Part shown: positions 25,519 through 33,591 of the stretch, piece by piece | Position numbering within the stretch: the first letter of the stretch is position 1 | Layout: each line of letters starts with the position of its first letter | Assembly (NCBI RefSeq): GCF_002119725.1 | Contig: NZ_CP021109.1 | Coordinates: 868,001 to 932,000, forward strand | DNA from: Bordetella genomosp. 9 | GTDB taxonomy: Bacteria > Pseudomonadota > Gammaproteobacteria > Burkholderiales > Burkholderiaceae_B | DNA: 64,000 bases | Direction of reading: 5' to 3' | Made by a program: the position numbers and the translations under genes | The notes under the pieces: generated by a model | Told to the model about the DNA's origin: nothing | The model's input: only the letters and a program-made list of their open reading frames with translations | Database searches by the model: none

Positions 25519-27864
25519 ATGTCCCAAACCGCCAATCCCACCGCCGCGGGCGGCTGTCCCGTCGCGCATGCCGCGGCCCAGGCGCCGCGCGGCTGCCCCG
25601 TCCACGTCAGCGCCCGCGCGGCGGAGTTCGATCCCTTCGGCGACGGCTATCAGCAGGATCCGCCCGAGTACGTGCGCTGGGCGCGGGAACAGGAGCCGGT
25701 TTTCTACAGCCCGAAGCTCGGCTACTGGGTGGTCACCCGCTACGACGACATCAAGGCCATCTTCCGGGACAACATCACCTTCAGTCCCTCCATCGCGCTG
25801 GAGAAGATCACGCCCACGGGGCCGGAGGCCAACGCCGTCCTGGCGTCGTACGGCTATGCCATGAACCGCACGCTCGTCAACGAGGACGAGCCCGCCCACA
25901 TGCCGCGCCGGCGCGTGCTGATGGAGCCCTTCACGCCGGAGGCGATCAAGCACCACGAGCCCCTGGTGCGCCGGCTCGCGCGCGAATACGTCGACCGCTT
26001 CATCGACGACGGCAGGGCCGACCTGGTGGACCAGATGCTGTGGGAAGTGCCGCTGACCGTCGCACTGCATTTCCTGGGCGTGCCCGAGGAAGACATGGAC
26101 CTGCTGCGCCGGTATTCCATCGCGCACACGGTCAATACCTGGGGACGCCCCAAGCCCGAGGAGCAGGTTGCCGTGGCCCACGCGGTGGGCAACTTCTGGC
26201 AGCTCGCCGGCAAGATCCTGGACAAGATGCGCCAGGATCCGGACCAGCCCGGCTGGATGCAGTACGGGATACGCAAGCAGCGCGAACATCCCGATATCGT
26301 CACCGACTCCTACCTGCACTCGATGATGATGGCGGGCATCGTGGCGGCGCACGAGACCACCGCCAACGCATCGGCCAACGCCATCAAGCTGCTGTTGCAG
26401 CATCCGGACGCCTGGCGGGATATCTGCGATGACCCCTCGCTCATCCCCAATGCGGTGGAGGAGTGCCTGCGCCATAACGGCTCGGTCGCGGCATGGCGGC
26501 GCCTGGCCACGCGCGACACCGAGATCGCGGGCGTGCGCATTCCGGCGGGTTCCAAACTGCTGATCGTCAGCGCTTCGGCCAACCACGACGAAAGGCACTT
26601 CGCCGATGCCGACCTGTTCGACATCCGCCGTGAGAACGCCAGCGATCAGCTCACCTTCGGTTATGGCGCGCATCAGTGCATGGGCAAGAACCTGGCGCGC
26701 ATGGAAATGCAGATTTTCCTGGAGGAATTGACCCGCCGGCTGCCCCATATGAAGCTGGCGGAACAGAAGTTCACCTACGTGCCCAACACGTCGTTCCGCG
26801 GTCCCGAGCATCTCTGGGTGGAATGGGATCCCGCGCAAAACCCGGAACGGCGCCGCCCGGAAATCCTGACCCTGCGCCAGCCCGTGCGCATCGGCGAACC
26901 CTCCACCCAGGCGATCGCCCGCACGCTGGTGGTCGAGAACGTCGCTGCCGTGGCGCGCGACATCCTCCTGCTGACGCTGGCCACCACCGACGGCAGGGCG
27001 CTGCCGCGCTGGGCGCCGGGCGCGCATATCGACATCGAGTGCGGCGATACCGGAATGTCCCGCCAGTACTCGCTATGCGGCGATCCCGCCGACACCAGCC
27101 GGCTGCGCATTGCCGTGCTGCGCGAGGCCGAAGGCCGCGGCGGCTCGGCGTGGATCCACGCCAACGTCAAGCCCGGCATGCGGCTGCGCGTGCGGGGCCC
27201 GCGTAACCATTTCCGCCTGGATGAAAGCACGCCGCGCGCCCTCTTCATCGCGGGCGGCATCGGTATTACGCCCGTCAGCGCCATGGCGCGCCGCGCGCGT
27301 GAACTGGGCATCGACTACACGCTGCATTACAGCGGCCGCTCGCGCGCCGCCATGGCGCTGCTGCCCGAGCTGATCGACCTGCACGGCGATCGGCTGCACG
27401 TCTACGCCAGCGACGAGGGGCTGCGCAACGACTTCGCGGCGCTGCTGGCCCGGCCCGACCCGGATACCCAGATCTACGCCTGCGGGCCGGAGCGGATGCT
27501 GGACGCCCTGAAGCAGGCCAGCGCGCATTGGCCGGAGGACGCGCTGCGCGTCGAGCATTTCCATTCAACGCTGGGCCGGCTGGACCCGTCCAAGGAGCAT
27601 GCCTTCGAGGCGGAATTGAAGGACTCGGGGCTGGTCGTTACCGTGGCGGCCGACCAGACGCTGCTGGCGGCCCTGCGCGCGGCCAATATCGACGTGCAGA
27701 GCGACTGCGAGGAAGGCCTGTGCGGCTCTTGCGAGGTGCGCGTGCTGGCCGGCGAGATCGACCACCGGGATGTGGTACTGACGCGCGCGGAACGGGAAGC
27801 GAACAACAAGATGATGAGCTGTTGCTCCCGTGCGCGCGGCCAGCGCATCGTGCTGGAACTGTAG
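25519..27864 (+). CDS. Self-sufficient cytochrome P450 fused to phthalate-dioxygenase-reductase-like module (CYP116B type)
   Basis: 781 residues, essentially the length of P450RhF. P450 domain about 1-440: I-helix AAHETTANA (276-284), ExxR at E315-R318, and FGYGAHQCMGKN with heme ligand C387. Reductase about 465-690: FMN/flavin-binding RQYSLCGDP and NADH-binding IAGGIGITP and CGPERML. Plant-type [2Fe-2S] domain about 700-781 with C730, C735, C738 and C768 or C769. The fusion passes electrons from NAD(P)H through flavin and iron-sulphur to heme, so the enzyme hydroxylates without partner proteins. The Cys-rich N-terminus (GGCPVAH, RGCPVHV) is also typical. Start has GGAG 8 nt upstream. Substrate unknown; the IclR/Bug context suggests an aromatic or carboxylate catabolic role. 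Confidence 0.95.
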   Translation: MSQTANPTAAGGCPVAHAAAQAPRGCPVHVSARAAEFDPFGDGYQQDPPEYVRWAREQEPVFYSPKLGYWVVTRYDDIKAIFRDNITFSPSIALEKITPTGPEANAVLASYGYAMNRTLVNEDEPAHMPRRRVLMEPFTPEAIKHHEPLVRRLAREYVDRFIDDGRADLVDQMLWEVPLTVALHFLGVPEEDMDLLRRYSIAHTVNTWGRPKPEEQVAVAHAVGNFWQLAGKILDKMRQDPDQPGWMQYGIRKQREHPDIVTDSYLHSMMMAGIVAAHETTANASANAIKLLLQHPDAWRDICDDPSLIPNAVEECLRHNGSVAAWRRLATRDTEIAGVRIPAGSKLLIVSASANHDERHFADADLFDIRRENASDQLTFGYGAHQCMGKNLARMEMQIFLEELTRRLPHMKLAEQKFTYVPNTSFRGPEHLWVEWDPAQNPERRRPEILTLRQPVRIGEPSTQAIARTLVVENVAAVARDILLLTLATTDGRALPRWAPGAHIDIECGDTGMSRQYSLCGDPADTSRLRIAVLREAEGRGGSAWIHANVKPGMRLRVRGPRNHFRLDESTPRALFIAGGIGITPVSAMARRARELGIDYTLHYSGRSRAAMALLPELIDLHGDRLHVYASDEGLRNDFAALLARPDPDTQIYACGPERMLDALKQASAHWPEDALRVEHFHSTLGRLDPSKEHAFEAELKDSGLVVTVAADQTLLAALRAANIDVQSDCEEGLCGSCEVRVLAGEIDHRDVVLTRAEREANNKMMSCCSRARGQRIVLEL

Positions 27865-27889
27865 GGCTTCGCGCGCCGGGCGCGAAGCC
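27865..27889. terminator. Strong bidirectional hairpin after the P450 gene
   Basis: Perfect 10-bp stem GGCTTCGCGC / GCGCGAAGCC with a 5-nt loop directly after the P450 stop. No T-run on either strand. Lies between convergent genes. Confidence 0.55.
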
Positions 27890-27897
27890 ATGCGTGT

Positions 27898-27918
27898 GTC
27901 CGGCCCGGGGAGCCGGAC
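27898..27918. terminator. Second hairpin between P450 and dps
   Basis: 7-bp stem GTCCGGC / GCCGGAC with a 7-nt loop, 8 bp beyond the first hairpin and 6 bp from the dps stop; likely serves the dps transcript. Confidence 0.45.
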
Positions 27919-27924
27919 AGACCC

Positions 27925-28488
27925 TCAGTGACCCGTCGGGTCGCCGCGGCGGCTGGTTTCGAACAGGAACCAGGTGCGCTGTTCGGTTTCGTCGATCCAG
28001 TTTTCGATCAGGCTCGCGGTGGCGATATCGCGGTGCTCGTCGCAGATGTCGTGCACTTCGCGCATGAACGCCGTCAGGCTCTTGTTGTCTTCCTGCAGCT
28101 CGGCAAGCATGTCCAGCGGCTGCACGTATTCGGCGTCGTTATCGAGCAGACGCTGCGTGCGCGAGATATGGCCGATGGAACGCAGGGTGGTGCCGCCGAG
28201 CTTGCGGATGCGTTCGGCGATCGGGTCGGTCATCGCGAAGATTTCCGTGGCCTGCTCGTCCAGCAGCAGGTGATAGTCGCGGAAGTGCGGCCCGCTGATG
28301 TGCCAATGGAAATTCTTGGTCTTCAGGTACAGCGCAAAGACATCCGCGAGAAGTCGGTTGAGCGCACCGCTGATATCGCGCGTGCCTTCGGTGGAGATGT
28401 CCGAAGGGGTCGCCAGGGGCGCCTGGCGGCGCTTGGCGAGTTCGCTTTTCTTGCCCGAATTCTTGGAAGTGCCTGCGGGTTTCTTCAT
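27925..28488 (-). CDS. dps: Dps-family ferritin-like DNA-binding protein
   Basis: 187 residues: a Lys/Arg-rich N-terminal tail (about 1-25), then the ferritin-like four-helix domain with NFHWHISGPHFRDYHLLLDEQATEIF, which supplies the dimer-interface ferroxidase residues (His, His, Asp, Glu). It should form a 12-mer that oxidises and stores iron with hydrogen peroxide and, through its basic tail, binds DNA. AGGTGA precedes the ATG. It lies 77 bp downstream of the NYN gene on the same strand and could be read from that transcript as well as its own promoter. Confidence 0.92.
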   Translation of the reverse strand: MKKPAGTSKNSGKKSELAKRRQAPLATPSDISTEGTRDISGALNRLLADVFALYLKTKNFHWHISGPHFRDYHLLLDEQATEIFAMTDPIAERIRKLGGTTLRSIGHISRTQRLLDNDAEYVQPLDMLAELQEDNKSLTAFMREVHDICDEHRDIATASLIENWIDETEQRTWFLFETSRRGDPTGH

Positions 28489-28565
28489 AAGATCACCTGG
28501 AGAGAAGCCGACGGTTGGAAACGCGATAGGGTCCATCGCCGCGGATGGACCATGGGCAGTCTAGC

Positions 28566-30029
28566 TCAGGTTTCAGTGACACGGGCTGCCGTTTTGCGCG
28601 GGCGCCGTGCGCGGGCTGGCGACTGGCGCGCGCGCTTGCGCGGCGCCTCGTTGTCGGCGGCGCCCTCGCCCTCGCCCTGGCCCTTGCCCTCGCCCTGGCC
28701 GGTCTGCGCTTCCTGCGCCATGACCGCCGGGCTGGCCAACGGCGTATCCGGCGCGGCCGCCGGCAGCGGCGCTTCGGCAGGCGAAGCAGGGGCCTTTGCC
28801 GCGCGGCCGCGCGGGCGGCGCGCCGGCACGGACTGCGTGGGCGCAGCCGCTTCGCCGGCGTTGGACCGCAACGCCGCTTCGCCGGTATCGCCCGCCGATG
28901 CGCCGTCATCGGCCGGCGCGGCAAAGGGCTCGCCGGCATTCGCCTGGTCCGCGCCATTCGCCTCGTCCGCGCCATTCGCGCTGCCGGCCATGGCCGCGTT
29001 CTCGTTCGCGCTCCGTGCGCGGCGACGCGCCGGGCGCTTCGGTTTCGACGGCGGCGCGGCCGGCGCCGCCTGCTCGATGGCGTCCGCCGCCGTCAGCGCA
29101 GGTTCCGCGGCTTCGCCTGCCTCGCGCGCATTGCCCTGCGTATCGGCGCCGGACGCCTGCGAGGCCGCGCCGGTGTGCGACCAGTACAGATACGTGCCGG
29201 ACTTTTCATCGCGCCCCACCTGCAACAGCCCGCGCGCCTGCGCTTCGTCCAGCAGACTGCCGAAGGCCCGGAAGCCGTAGTACGACTCGTTGAAGTCCGG
29301 CCGGCGGCGCTTGATCGCGTCTTTCAGCGCCGACGCCCAGATCTTGCCGCTGTCGCCGCGCTCGGCCACCAGGGCCTCGAAGGTTTCCACCGCGATGTCG
29401 ATGCCTTGCGCCCGCCGCGTTTCGATGTCGTCCTTGCGCGCCTCGTCTTCCTTGCGCGCTTCGTCCTCGCGGCGGCGGCGGTCGTCTCCGCTTGCGCGCC
29501 GCGCGGTTGCGGACGAGGCCCGCGTGGCCCGCCGCGACGAAGACCGGGCGCTTTCGCGCACCAGATCGTCGTAGAAAATGAACTCGTCGCAATTGGCGAT
29601 GAGCAGATCGGAAGTCGACTGCTTCACGCCCACGCCGATGACGTGCTTGGCGTTTTCGCGCAGCTTCGACACCAGGGGCGAGAAGTCCGAGTCGCCGCTG
29701 ATGATGACGAAGGTGTCGAGATGGGACTTGGCATAGCAAAGGTCCAGCGCATCGACCACCAGGCGGATGTCCGCCGAGTTCTTGCCGGACTGCCGCACGT
29801 GGGGGATTTCGATCAGCTCGAAATTGGCCTCGTGCATCGGCGCCTTGAAAGCCTTGTAGCGGTCCCAGTCGCAATACGCTTTCTTGATCACGATGCTGCC
29901 TTTCAGCAGCAGCCGCTCCAGGACCAGCCGGATATCGAATTTTTCGTAATTGGCATCGCGCACGCCCAATGCGACGTTTTCGAAGTCGCAGAACAGCGCC
30001 ATGCTCACGTTGTCGTGGGAAGCAATCAT
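28566..30029 (-). CDS. NYN-domain nuclease-like protein with OST-HTH/LOTUS domain and low-complexity tail
   Basis: 487 residues. NYN (LabA/DUF88, PIN-like) domain about 9-155 with acidic residues at D15 (CDFENVA), D87, D113 and D115 (SGDSDF), so ribonuclease activity is plausible. A charged linker (160-207) with an EDEARK repeat leads to an OST-HTH/LOTUS domain (208-284; KIWASALKDAIKRRRPDF, FGSLLDEA), an RNA-binding module. The last 200 residues are Ala/Pro/Gly-rich and end in a Lys/Arg-rich basic stretch, likely disordered. Its start overlaps the DUF2239 stop by 4 bp (ATGA), so the two are translationally coupled. Probable cytoplasmic RNA processing or decay factor; target unknown. Confidence 0.85.
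   Translation of the reverse strand: MIASHDNVSMALFCDFENVALGVRDANYEKFDIRLVLERLLLKGSIVIKKAYCDWDRYKAFKAPMHEANFELIEIPHVRQSGKNSADIRLVVDALDLCYAKSHLDTFVIISGDSDFSPLVSKLRENAKHVIGVGVKQSTSDLLIANCDEFIFYDDLVRESARSSSRRATRASSATARRASGDDRRRREDEARKEDEARKDDIETRRAQGIDIAVETFEALVAERGDSGKIWASALKDAIKRRRPDFNESYYGFRAFGSLLDEAQARGLLQVGRDEKSGTYLYWSHTGAASQASGADTQGNAREAGEAAEPALTAADAIEQAAPAAPPSKPKRPARRRARSANENAAMAGSANGADEANGADQANAGEPFAAPADDGASAGDTGEAALRSNAGEAAAPTQSVPARRPRGRAAKAPASPAEAPLPAAAPDTPLASPAVMAQEAQTGQGEGKGQGEGEGAADNEAPRKRARQSPARARRPRKTAARVTET
28663..28698. repeat. Six-copy hexamer repeat CCCT(C/G/T)G in the NYN gene
   Basis: Six tandem 6-bp units, in frame, encoding a Gly-Gln/Glu/Lys run near the NYN protein's C-terminus. 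Length change would not shift the frame. Confidence 0.8.
28942..28977. repeat. 18-bp tandem duplication in the NYN gene
   Basis: Two copies of an 18-bp unit differing at one base (GCCTGG/GCCTCG followed by TCCGCGCCATTC), encoding a duplicated NGAD-type segment in the disordered tail. Confidence 0.85.
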
Positions 30030-30682
30030 TGAATCTCCTTGGCCGGGCCGAAGTCCGCCGCCGCGCCGAAGGCGAGGCGCAGCGCATGGTCGCGGACATC
30101 CTCAGGCCACGCCGCCATGCATTGGACCATGGTCTGGGCATCGCCGGCGAACAGGGCGCGCGCGGCTTCCTCGAAGCCCGGCATATCGCCGGCCATGGCC
30201 GACATGAAGCGGTAGGCGGCCTCGCGCATCGCGCGTTCCCCGGTGCGCCGATCCCGCATGGCGGCCTCGACCAGTTTGCGCAGCGCGACCGACGCGCCGC
30301 CGGGTTGTTCGTTCAGCCACTCCCAATGGCGGGGCAGCAGGGTCACTTCGCGCGCCACCACGCCGAGCCGGGGCCGCCCGCGTCCACGCGGCGTGGCGGA
30401 CCGCGGTTCGCCGTGAGTCGAAGGCGCATGAACGGTGGTGTCGCTTCCAGGTCCGGCGTACGCCTGCGCCAGCCGCGCCAGCACGTCGCCGCCGCTGCCA
30501 CGGGTGTCGATATCGATGAGGCGGCCGGTGGCGTCGTCGAATGTCAGGACGCTGGCGCCGGCCGGCGACGGGTCCCGCTCGATCGCGGCCTTCACCGCCA
30601 GGGCGACATCTGCGAGCGAACCGGCGGCAAGCTTGCGATGGCCTGCGAAGGCGGTGCAGGGGGTCTGGACAGTAATCGGCAT
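30026..30682 (-). CDS. DUF2239 protein
   Basis: 218 residues matching the DUF2239 pattern: an N-terminal sheet-rich part (TAFAGHRKLAAG, then VLTFDDATGRLIDIDTRG), a GRGRPRLGVVAREVTLLPRHWEWL block in the middle, and a helical C-terminal half. The GVVAREVTLLPRHW block occurs in all members I recall. Function unknown. The gene is the first of a probable operon with the NYN protein (4-bp overlap). Confidence 0.85.
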   Translation of the reverse strand: MPITVQTPCTAFAGHRKLAAGSLADVALAVKAAIERDPSPAGASVLTFDDATGRLIDIDTRGSGGDVLARLAQAYAGPGSDTTVHAPSTHGEPRSATPRGRGRPRLGVVAREVTLLPRHWEWLNEQPGGASVALRKLVEAAMRDRRTGERAMREAAYRFMSAMAGDMPGFEEAARALFAGDAQTMVQCMAAWPEDVRDHALRLAFGAAADFGPAKEIQ

Positions 30683-31041
30683 GGCTTCGATAAGTGATGG
30701 GGAGAAGTGACAGAAAGACGGGCGGGCGGCTGCCTTGCCAGGACAAGGACGACTGGGTGCAGGCTGCCGCCGGCAGGCTTGGCAAGTCGTCGCCTGCCGG
30801 CGGGGCGGGCCGCACGAGCGGGCCTGACCGTTGCGAAGCGGCAAGGCAGTAATTTTACCCGGATTAAAATATCAGGCAAGAGGACCTGCCGCGTCGCGCA
30901 AGTCCGGGTTCGATGCCTCGGAAACGTCCTGAAACCGCCGTAGCATGGCCCGAAGGAATTGCGACGGCGCGGGAGCGGTCAAATGAGTACAGTATCGAAC
31001 GACGCCCGGCAGCGCGGCGCTGCAGGGGTTGGAGCATGAAC
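30683..31041. other. Divergent intergenic region, DUF2239 versus glycine-zipper gene
   Basis: 359 bp without a gene. It holds an AT-rich island near 30850-30880 with a promoter pointing to DUF2239. For the rightward gene there is a TACAGT at 30988-30993 but no matching -35. No repeats or hairpins stand out. Confidence 0.45.
30852..30879 (-). promoter_or_regulatory. Candidate sigma-70 promoter for the DUF2239-NYN operon
   Basis: On the minus strand TTGCCT (complement of 30874-30879), 16 nt, then TAAAAT (complement of 30852-30857), in one of the few AT-rich spots. About 170 nt upstream of the DUF2239 ATG. Confidence 0.4.
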
Positions 31042-31593
31042 ATGAAGATTTTCACTGTAAAAGCGGCCGCCGCCGCCGTGGCGCTGGCCATGGCCGCGGC
31101 CGTTTCCACGCCCGCGATGGCGCACCGCTATTACCACCGCGGCTGGCATGGCGGCTCGGGCTGGTGGGTCGGCGGCGCGCTGGCCCTGGGCACCACCGGC
31201 GCCATCATCGCCCTGAATTCGCGGCCTTCCGTCGTCTACACGGCGCCGGTCTACACCGCGCCGGTCTACGCCGCGCCGCCAGTCGTGTACACGCCGGCGC
31301 CCGTGTATGCGCCCGCGCCGGTCTACGTCCCGCCGCCTGTCGCGTACACGGCGCCGCCCGCCGCGGCGGCTTATACCGCGCCGCCCGCCACCGGCAATCT
31401 CATTGCCTATCCCGCGCGCGGCCAGAGCCAGGCGCAGCAAAGCCGAGACCGCAACGAATGCCAGGGTTGGGCCATGAACCAAAGCGGCTACGACCCCGCG
31501 CATCCGAACGAATGGACCAACAACGTGATGGTCGACGCGTACAACCGCGCGATGAGCGCCTGCATGACGGGGCGCGGCTATTCCGTAAGCTGA
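31042..31593 (+). CDS. Exported Pro/Tyr-rich protein with YMGG-like C-terminal domain
   Basis: 183 residues: signal peptide (about 1-27, cleavage after AMA), a His-rich start (HRYYHRGWHGG), a glycine/alanine-rich hydrophobic stretch (about 40-58), a Pro/Tyr/Val repeat region (about 63-120) and a C-terminal domain with two Cys (NECQGWAMNQSGYDP and MSACMTGRGYSVS) typical of YMGG-like glycine-zipper proteins. It is probably in the periplasm or outer membrane; function unknown. GGAG at 31031-31034 is 7 nt before this ATG but only 1 nt before another ATG at 31036, so the second is preferred. Confidence 0.75.
   Translation: MKIFTVKAAAAAVALAMAAAVSTPAMAHRYYHRGWHGGSGWWVGGALALGTTGAIIALNSRPSVVYTAPVYTAPVYAAPPVVYTPAPVYAPAPVYVPPPVAYTAPPAAAAYTAPPATGNLIAYPARGQSQAQQSRDRNECQGWAMNQSGYDPAHPNEWTNNVMVDAYNRAMSACMTGRGYSVS
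31234..31278. repeat. Three 15-bp tandem repeats
   Basis: Three near-identical 15-bp units (GTCTAC followed by a CGCGCCG-type end) encode VYTAP, VYTAP, VYAAP in the proline-rich part of the exported protein. Confidence 0.85.
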
Positions 31594-31597
31594 CCCT

Positions 31598-32572
31598 TCA
31601 TTCGACCTTGCCGATCTTGCGCACGGCATCCGTCATCTTGGCCGCGTCCGCATCCCAGTATTGCTGGAACTCCGGCGCATCCATATAAAGGATCGGACTG
31701 CCTGCCTGCTGGATGGTGTCGCGCACCTTGGAATCCTTCGCCGCCGCGGCGGCCGCGGCGCGCAGCTTCTGCACCACGGGCGCGGGCGTCGCGGCCGGCA
31801 CGAACAAACCCGACCACTGCGCGAAGGTCACGTCGTAGCCCAGTTCCTTCAGGGTCGGCGTGTCGGGCAGCGCCGCCAGCCTGCTTTCCCCCCACGTCGC
31901 CAGCGGGCGCACCCGCCCGGCCTGGATGTATTGCAGCACCGACGCGGGACCGGTGGACACCGCCTGCACCTGGCCGCCCAGCAAGGCCACGATCGCCGGG
32001 CCCGCGCCGCCATAGGGCACGTGCAGGACGTGAATCCCCGAGGCGCTGCGCAGCATCTCCATCGGAACGTGCATCGTCCCGTAGTTTCCGGAGGAACCAT
32101 AGCTGACGGGCTGCGCATCAGGCCGGCGCAGGTCGTCGATGAATTGCCGCGCCGTTTGCCACGGACTGTCCGAGCGAACCACCAGCACCGTGGGGTCCGC
32201 GGTGAATCGTGCGATGGGCTTGAACTGGTCCAGGCGGTACATCGGCGACCGTCCCAGGATGCGGTCGGCCTCGGGGATGATGGAAATCGACGAAAGCGCC
32301 ATCAGTACCGTGTAGCCGTCGGGTTCGGCGCGCGCCACGGCGCCCATGCCGACGCCGCCGCCTGCACCCGCGCGGTTTTCCACCACCACCGATTGCTTCA
32401 GGTATCGGCTCATGGCATCCGCCACCGGCCGCGCCACCGTGTCGGCCACGCCGCCCGGCGGGAAGGGCACGATCATCGTGATGGGTTTGGCGGGCCAGTT
32501 GTCCTGCGCCAGGCAGGCGGCCGCTGCGCACAGGGATAGCGCGGCGATGGCCGATTTCAGCATTGTTTTCAT
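31598..32572 (-). CDS. Bug-family TTT solute-binding receptor
   Basis: 324 residues with a signal peptide (cleavage after CLA, before QDNWPAKPI) and the Bug fold: WPAKPITMIVPFPPGGVADTVAR, VENRAGAGGGVG, YGSSGNYGTMHVPMEML and LPDTPTLKELGYDV. Periplasmic receptor, ligand unknown. Its 3' end is only 4 bp from the convergent exported-protein gene. GGAGGAGAC lies directly upstream of the ATG. No transporter membrane genes are nearby. Confidence 0.92.
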   Translation of the reverse strand: MKTMLKSAIAALSLCAAAACLAQDNWPAKPITMIVPFPPGGVADTVARPVADAMSRYLKQSVVVENRAGAGGGVGMGAVARAEPDGYTVLMALSSISIIPEADRILGRSPMYRLDQFKPIARFTADPTVLVVRSDSPWQTARQFIDDLRRPDAQPVSYGSSGNYGTMHVPMEMLRSASGIHVLHVPYGGAGPAIVALLGGQVQAVSTGPASVLQYIQAGRVRPLATWGESRLAALPDTPTLKELGYDVTFAQWSGLFVPAATPAPVVQKLRAAAAAAAKDSKVRDTIQQAGSPILYMDAPEFQQYWDADAAKMTDAVRKIGKVE

Positions 32573-32893
32573 GGGTCTCCTCCGTTCGTTGTACGAATCG
32601 TTCTGGAGGCGAAGCGGAGACCCGCGTGTCTACAGCCGGACCGCGATTGCCGCGCCGCCTGACGCGGACAGACGGGCAGGCCCGCCGCCGCGCATGCAAG
32701 ACCGGTGCATTGACGGAACGGGGCGATCGGCCCCCCGCTGCAACCCCGGGACTTCAGGCCTAGTCTAGCGGCTAAGGGCGCCGCGCGCACGCTGCCGTGA
32801 CTGCATGCCGATCAGCCGCGCAGGGGAACCTTGCCGCGCGGGTGCGGTCGATTCATGGAGGCCGTCATATCGGCCCGGAAGAAGGAGTTCCCG
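32573..32893. other. Divergent intergenic region, Bug receptor versus small ORF
   Basis: 321 bp without a gene. It contains a short inverted repeat near the Bug start and, at 32757-32775, a pair of CTAG tetramers. No convincing promoter on either strand. Confidence 0.4.
32585..32597. promoter_or_regulatory. Short inverted repeat upstream of Bug receptor
   Basis: TTCGT-TGT-ACGAA, 5-bp arms, 12 bp before the Bug ATG. Size suits a GntR-type site, but no such regulator is adjacent. Could be chance. Confidence 0.25.
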
Positions 32894-33109
32894 ATGAATG
32901 AGCTGTTCAAAGGATTGATCGGCGCCGAGCTGACACTGCTTGGCGTGCCGAACCCGGCGATGCCTGTGGGCATGACCGCCGAGCCCGCTCGCGCGCTGCC
33001 CAGGGCGTTGGCGCGGGAAGCCGCGCATTCCGTTCAGGAAGATGACAGCGCACCCGACGCCGCCAAGGTGAAGTTCGACGAAAGCCATTACCGCATCGCG
33101 GCGGGATAG
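32894..33109 (+). CDS. Hypothetical small protein
   Basis: 71 residues, mainly soluble, opening with MNELFKGLIGAELTLLGVPN. AAGGAG sits 6 nt before the ATG, which together with clean codon use supports a real gene. I do not recognise a family. The C-terminal half is charged and probably unstructured. It converges on the ferredoxin gene. Confidence 0.55.
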   Translation: MNELFKGLIGAELTLLGVPNPAMPVGMTAEPARALPRALAREAAHSVQEDDSAPDAAKVKFDESHYRIAAG

Positions 33110-33154
33110 GCATCCAAGTGTCGCCCGCGGAGTGGCCGGGCGCTTGCGCCCGGG

Positions 33155-33496
33155 TCAACGCCGCGGGCCCACCATGATGGGCGTTGGCGGCGTTTTCTGC
33201 GCTGCCTCGGCGTCCGGCACGTCGATGCGCAGATCGCTGCGGGCCCGTCCCACGCAGGGAAGGATCCAGCCTTCCTCCATTTCCTCCGAAGTCAGGCCCG
33301 GCCGTCCGCCGGGATAGGCGACTTCTCCCTCGACCAGATAACACATGCAGGCGCGGCATGTGCCGTTGCGGCATGAGCTCGGCATACGGATGTCCGCGCG
33401 TGTCGCAGCGGCGAGCAAGGTGTCGCCGGCGTCGGCATCGAAACGCCATTCGGAAGGGATTAGGGTGACCGTGTAGCGGCCGCTTGCGCCTGTCAT
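33155..33496 (-). CDS. [2Fe-2S] ferredoxin
   Basis: 113-residue plant-type ferredoxin: cluster ligands in SSCRNGTCRACMC (C-x4-C-x2-C spacing) and the fourth Cys in ILPCVGRARSDL. The N-terminal half (FDADAGDTLLAAATRADIRMP) has the usual beta-grasp pattern. It is likely an electron donor for an oxygenase or reductase not in its immediate neighbourhood. Divergent from a LysR regulator across 95 bp carrying an inverted repeat, so it may be that regulator's target. The Pro-rich C-terminal tail (PPTPIMVGPRR) is unusual. Confidence 0.85.
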   Translation of the reverse strand: MTGASGRYTVTLIPSEWRFDADAGDTLLAAATRADIRMPSSCRNGTCRACMCYLVEGEVAYPGGRPGLTSEEMEEGWILPCVGRARSDLRIDVPDAEAAQKTPPTPIMVGPRR

Positions 33497-33549
33497 CGCG
33501 GCATTCTAGTGAAATCCGCGCTCGCCTGATCTACACTGGCATTCCTGCA

Positions 33550-33568
33550 GGTTATCTTTTCGATAACC
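33550..33568. promoter_or_regulatory. Inverted repeat, probable LysR-type operator
   Basis: GGTTATC-TTTTC-GATAACC, perfect 7-bp arms with a 5-nt centre, 23 bp before the LysR ATG in the ferredoxin/lysR gap. It fits the T-N11-A layout of LysR binding sites. Confidence 0.6.
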
Positions 33569-33591
33569 GGAATTCATGGACAGCCGGCGTT

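Noticed and set aside
30893..30930. GGTTCGA in the DUF2239/exported-protein gap, like a tRNA T-loop
   Set aside because: Flanks do not form a T-stem or any cloverleaf; chance match.
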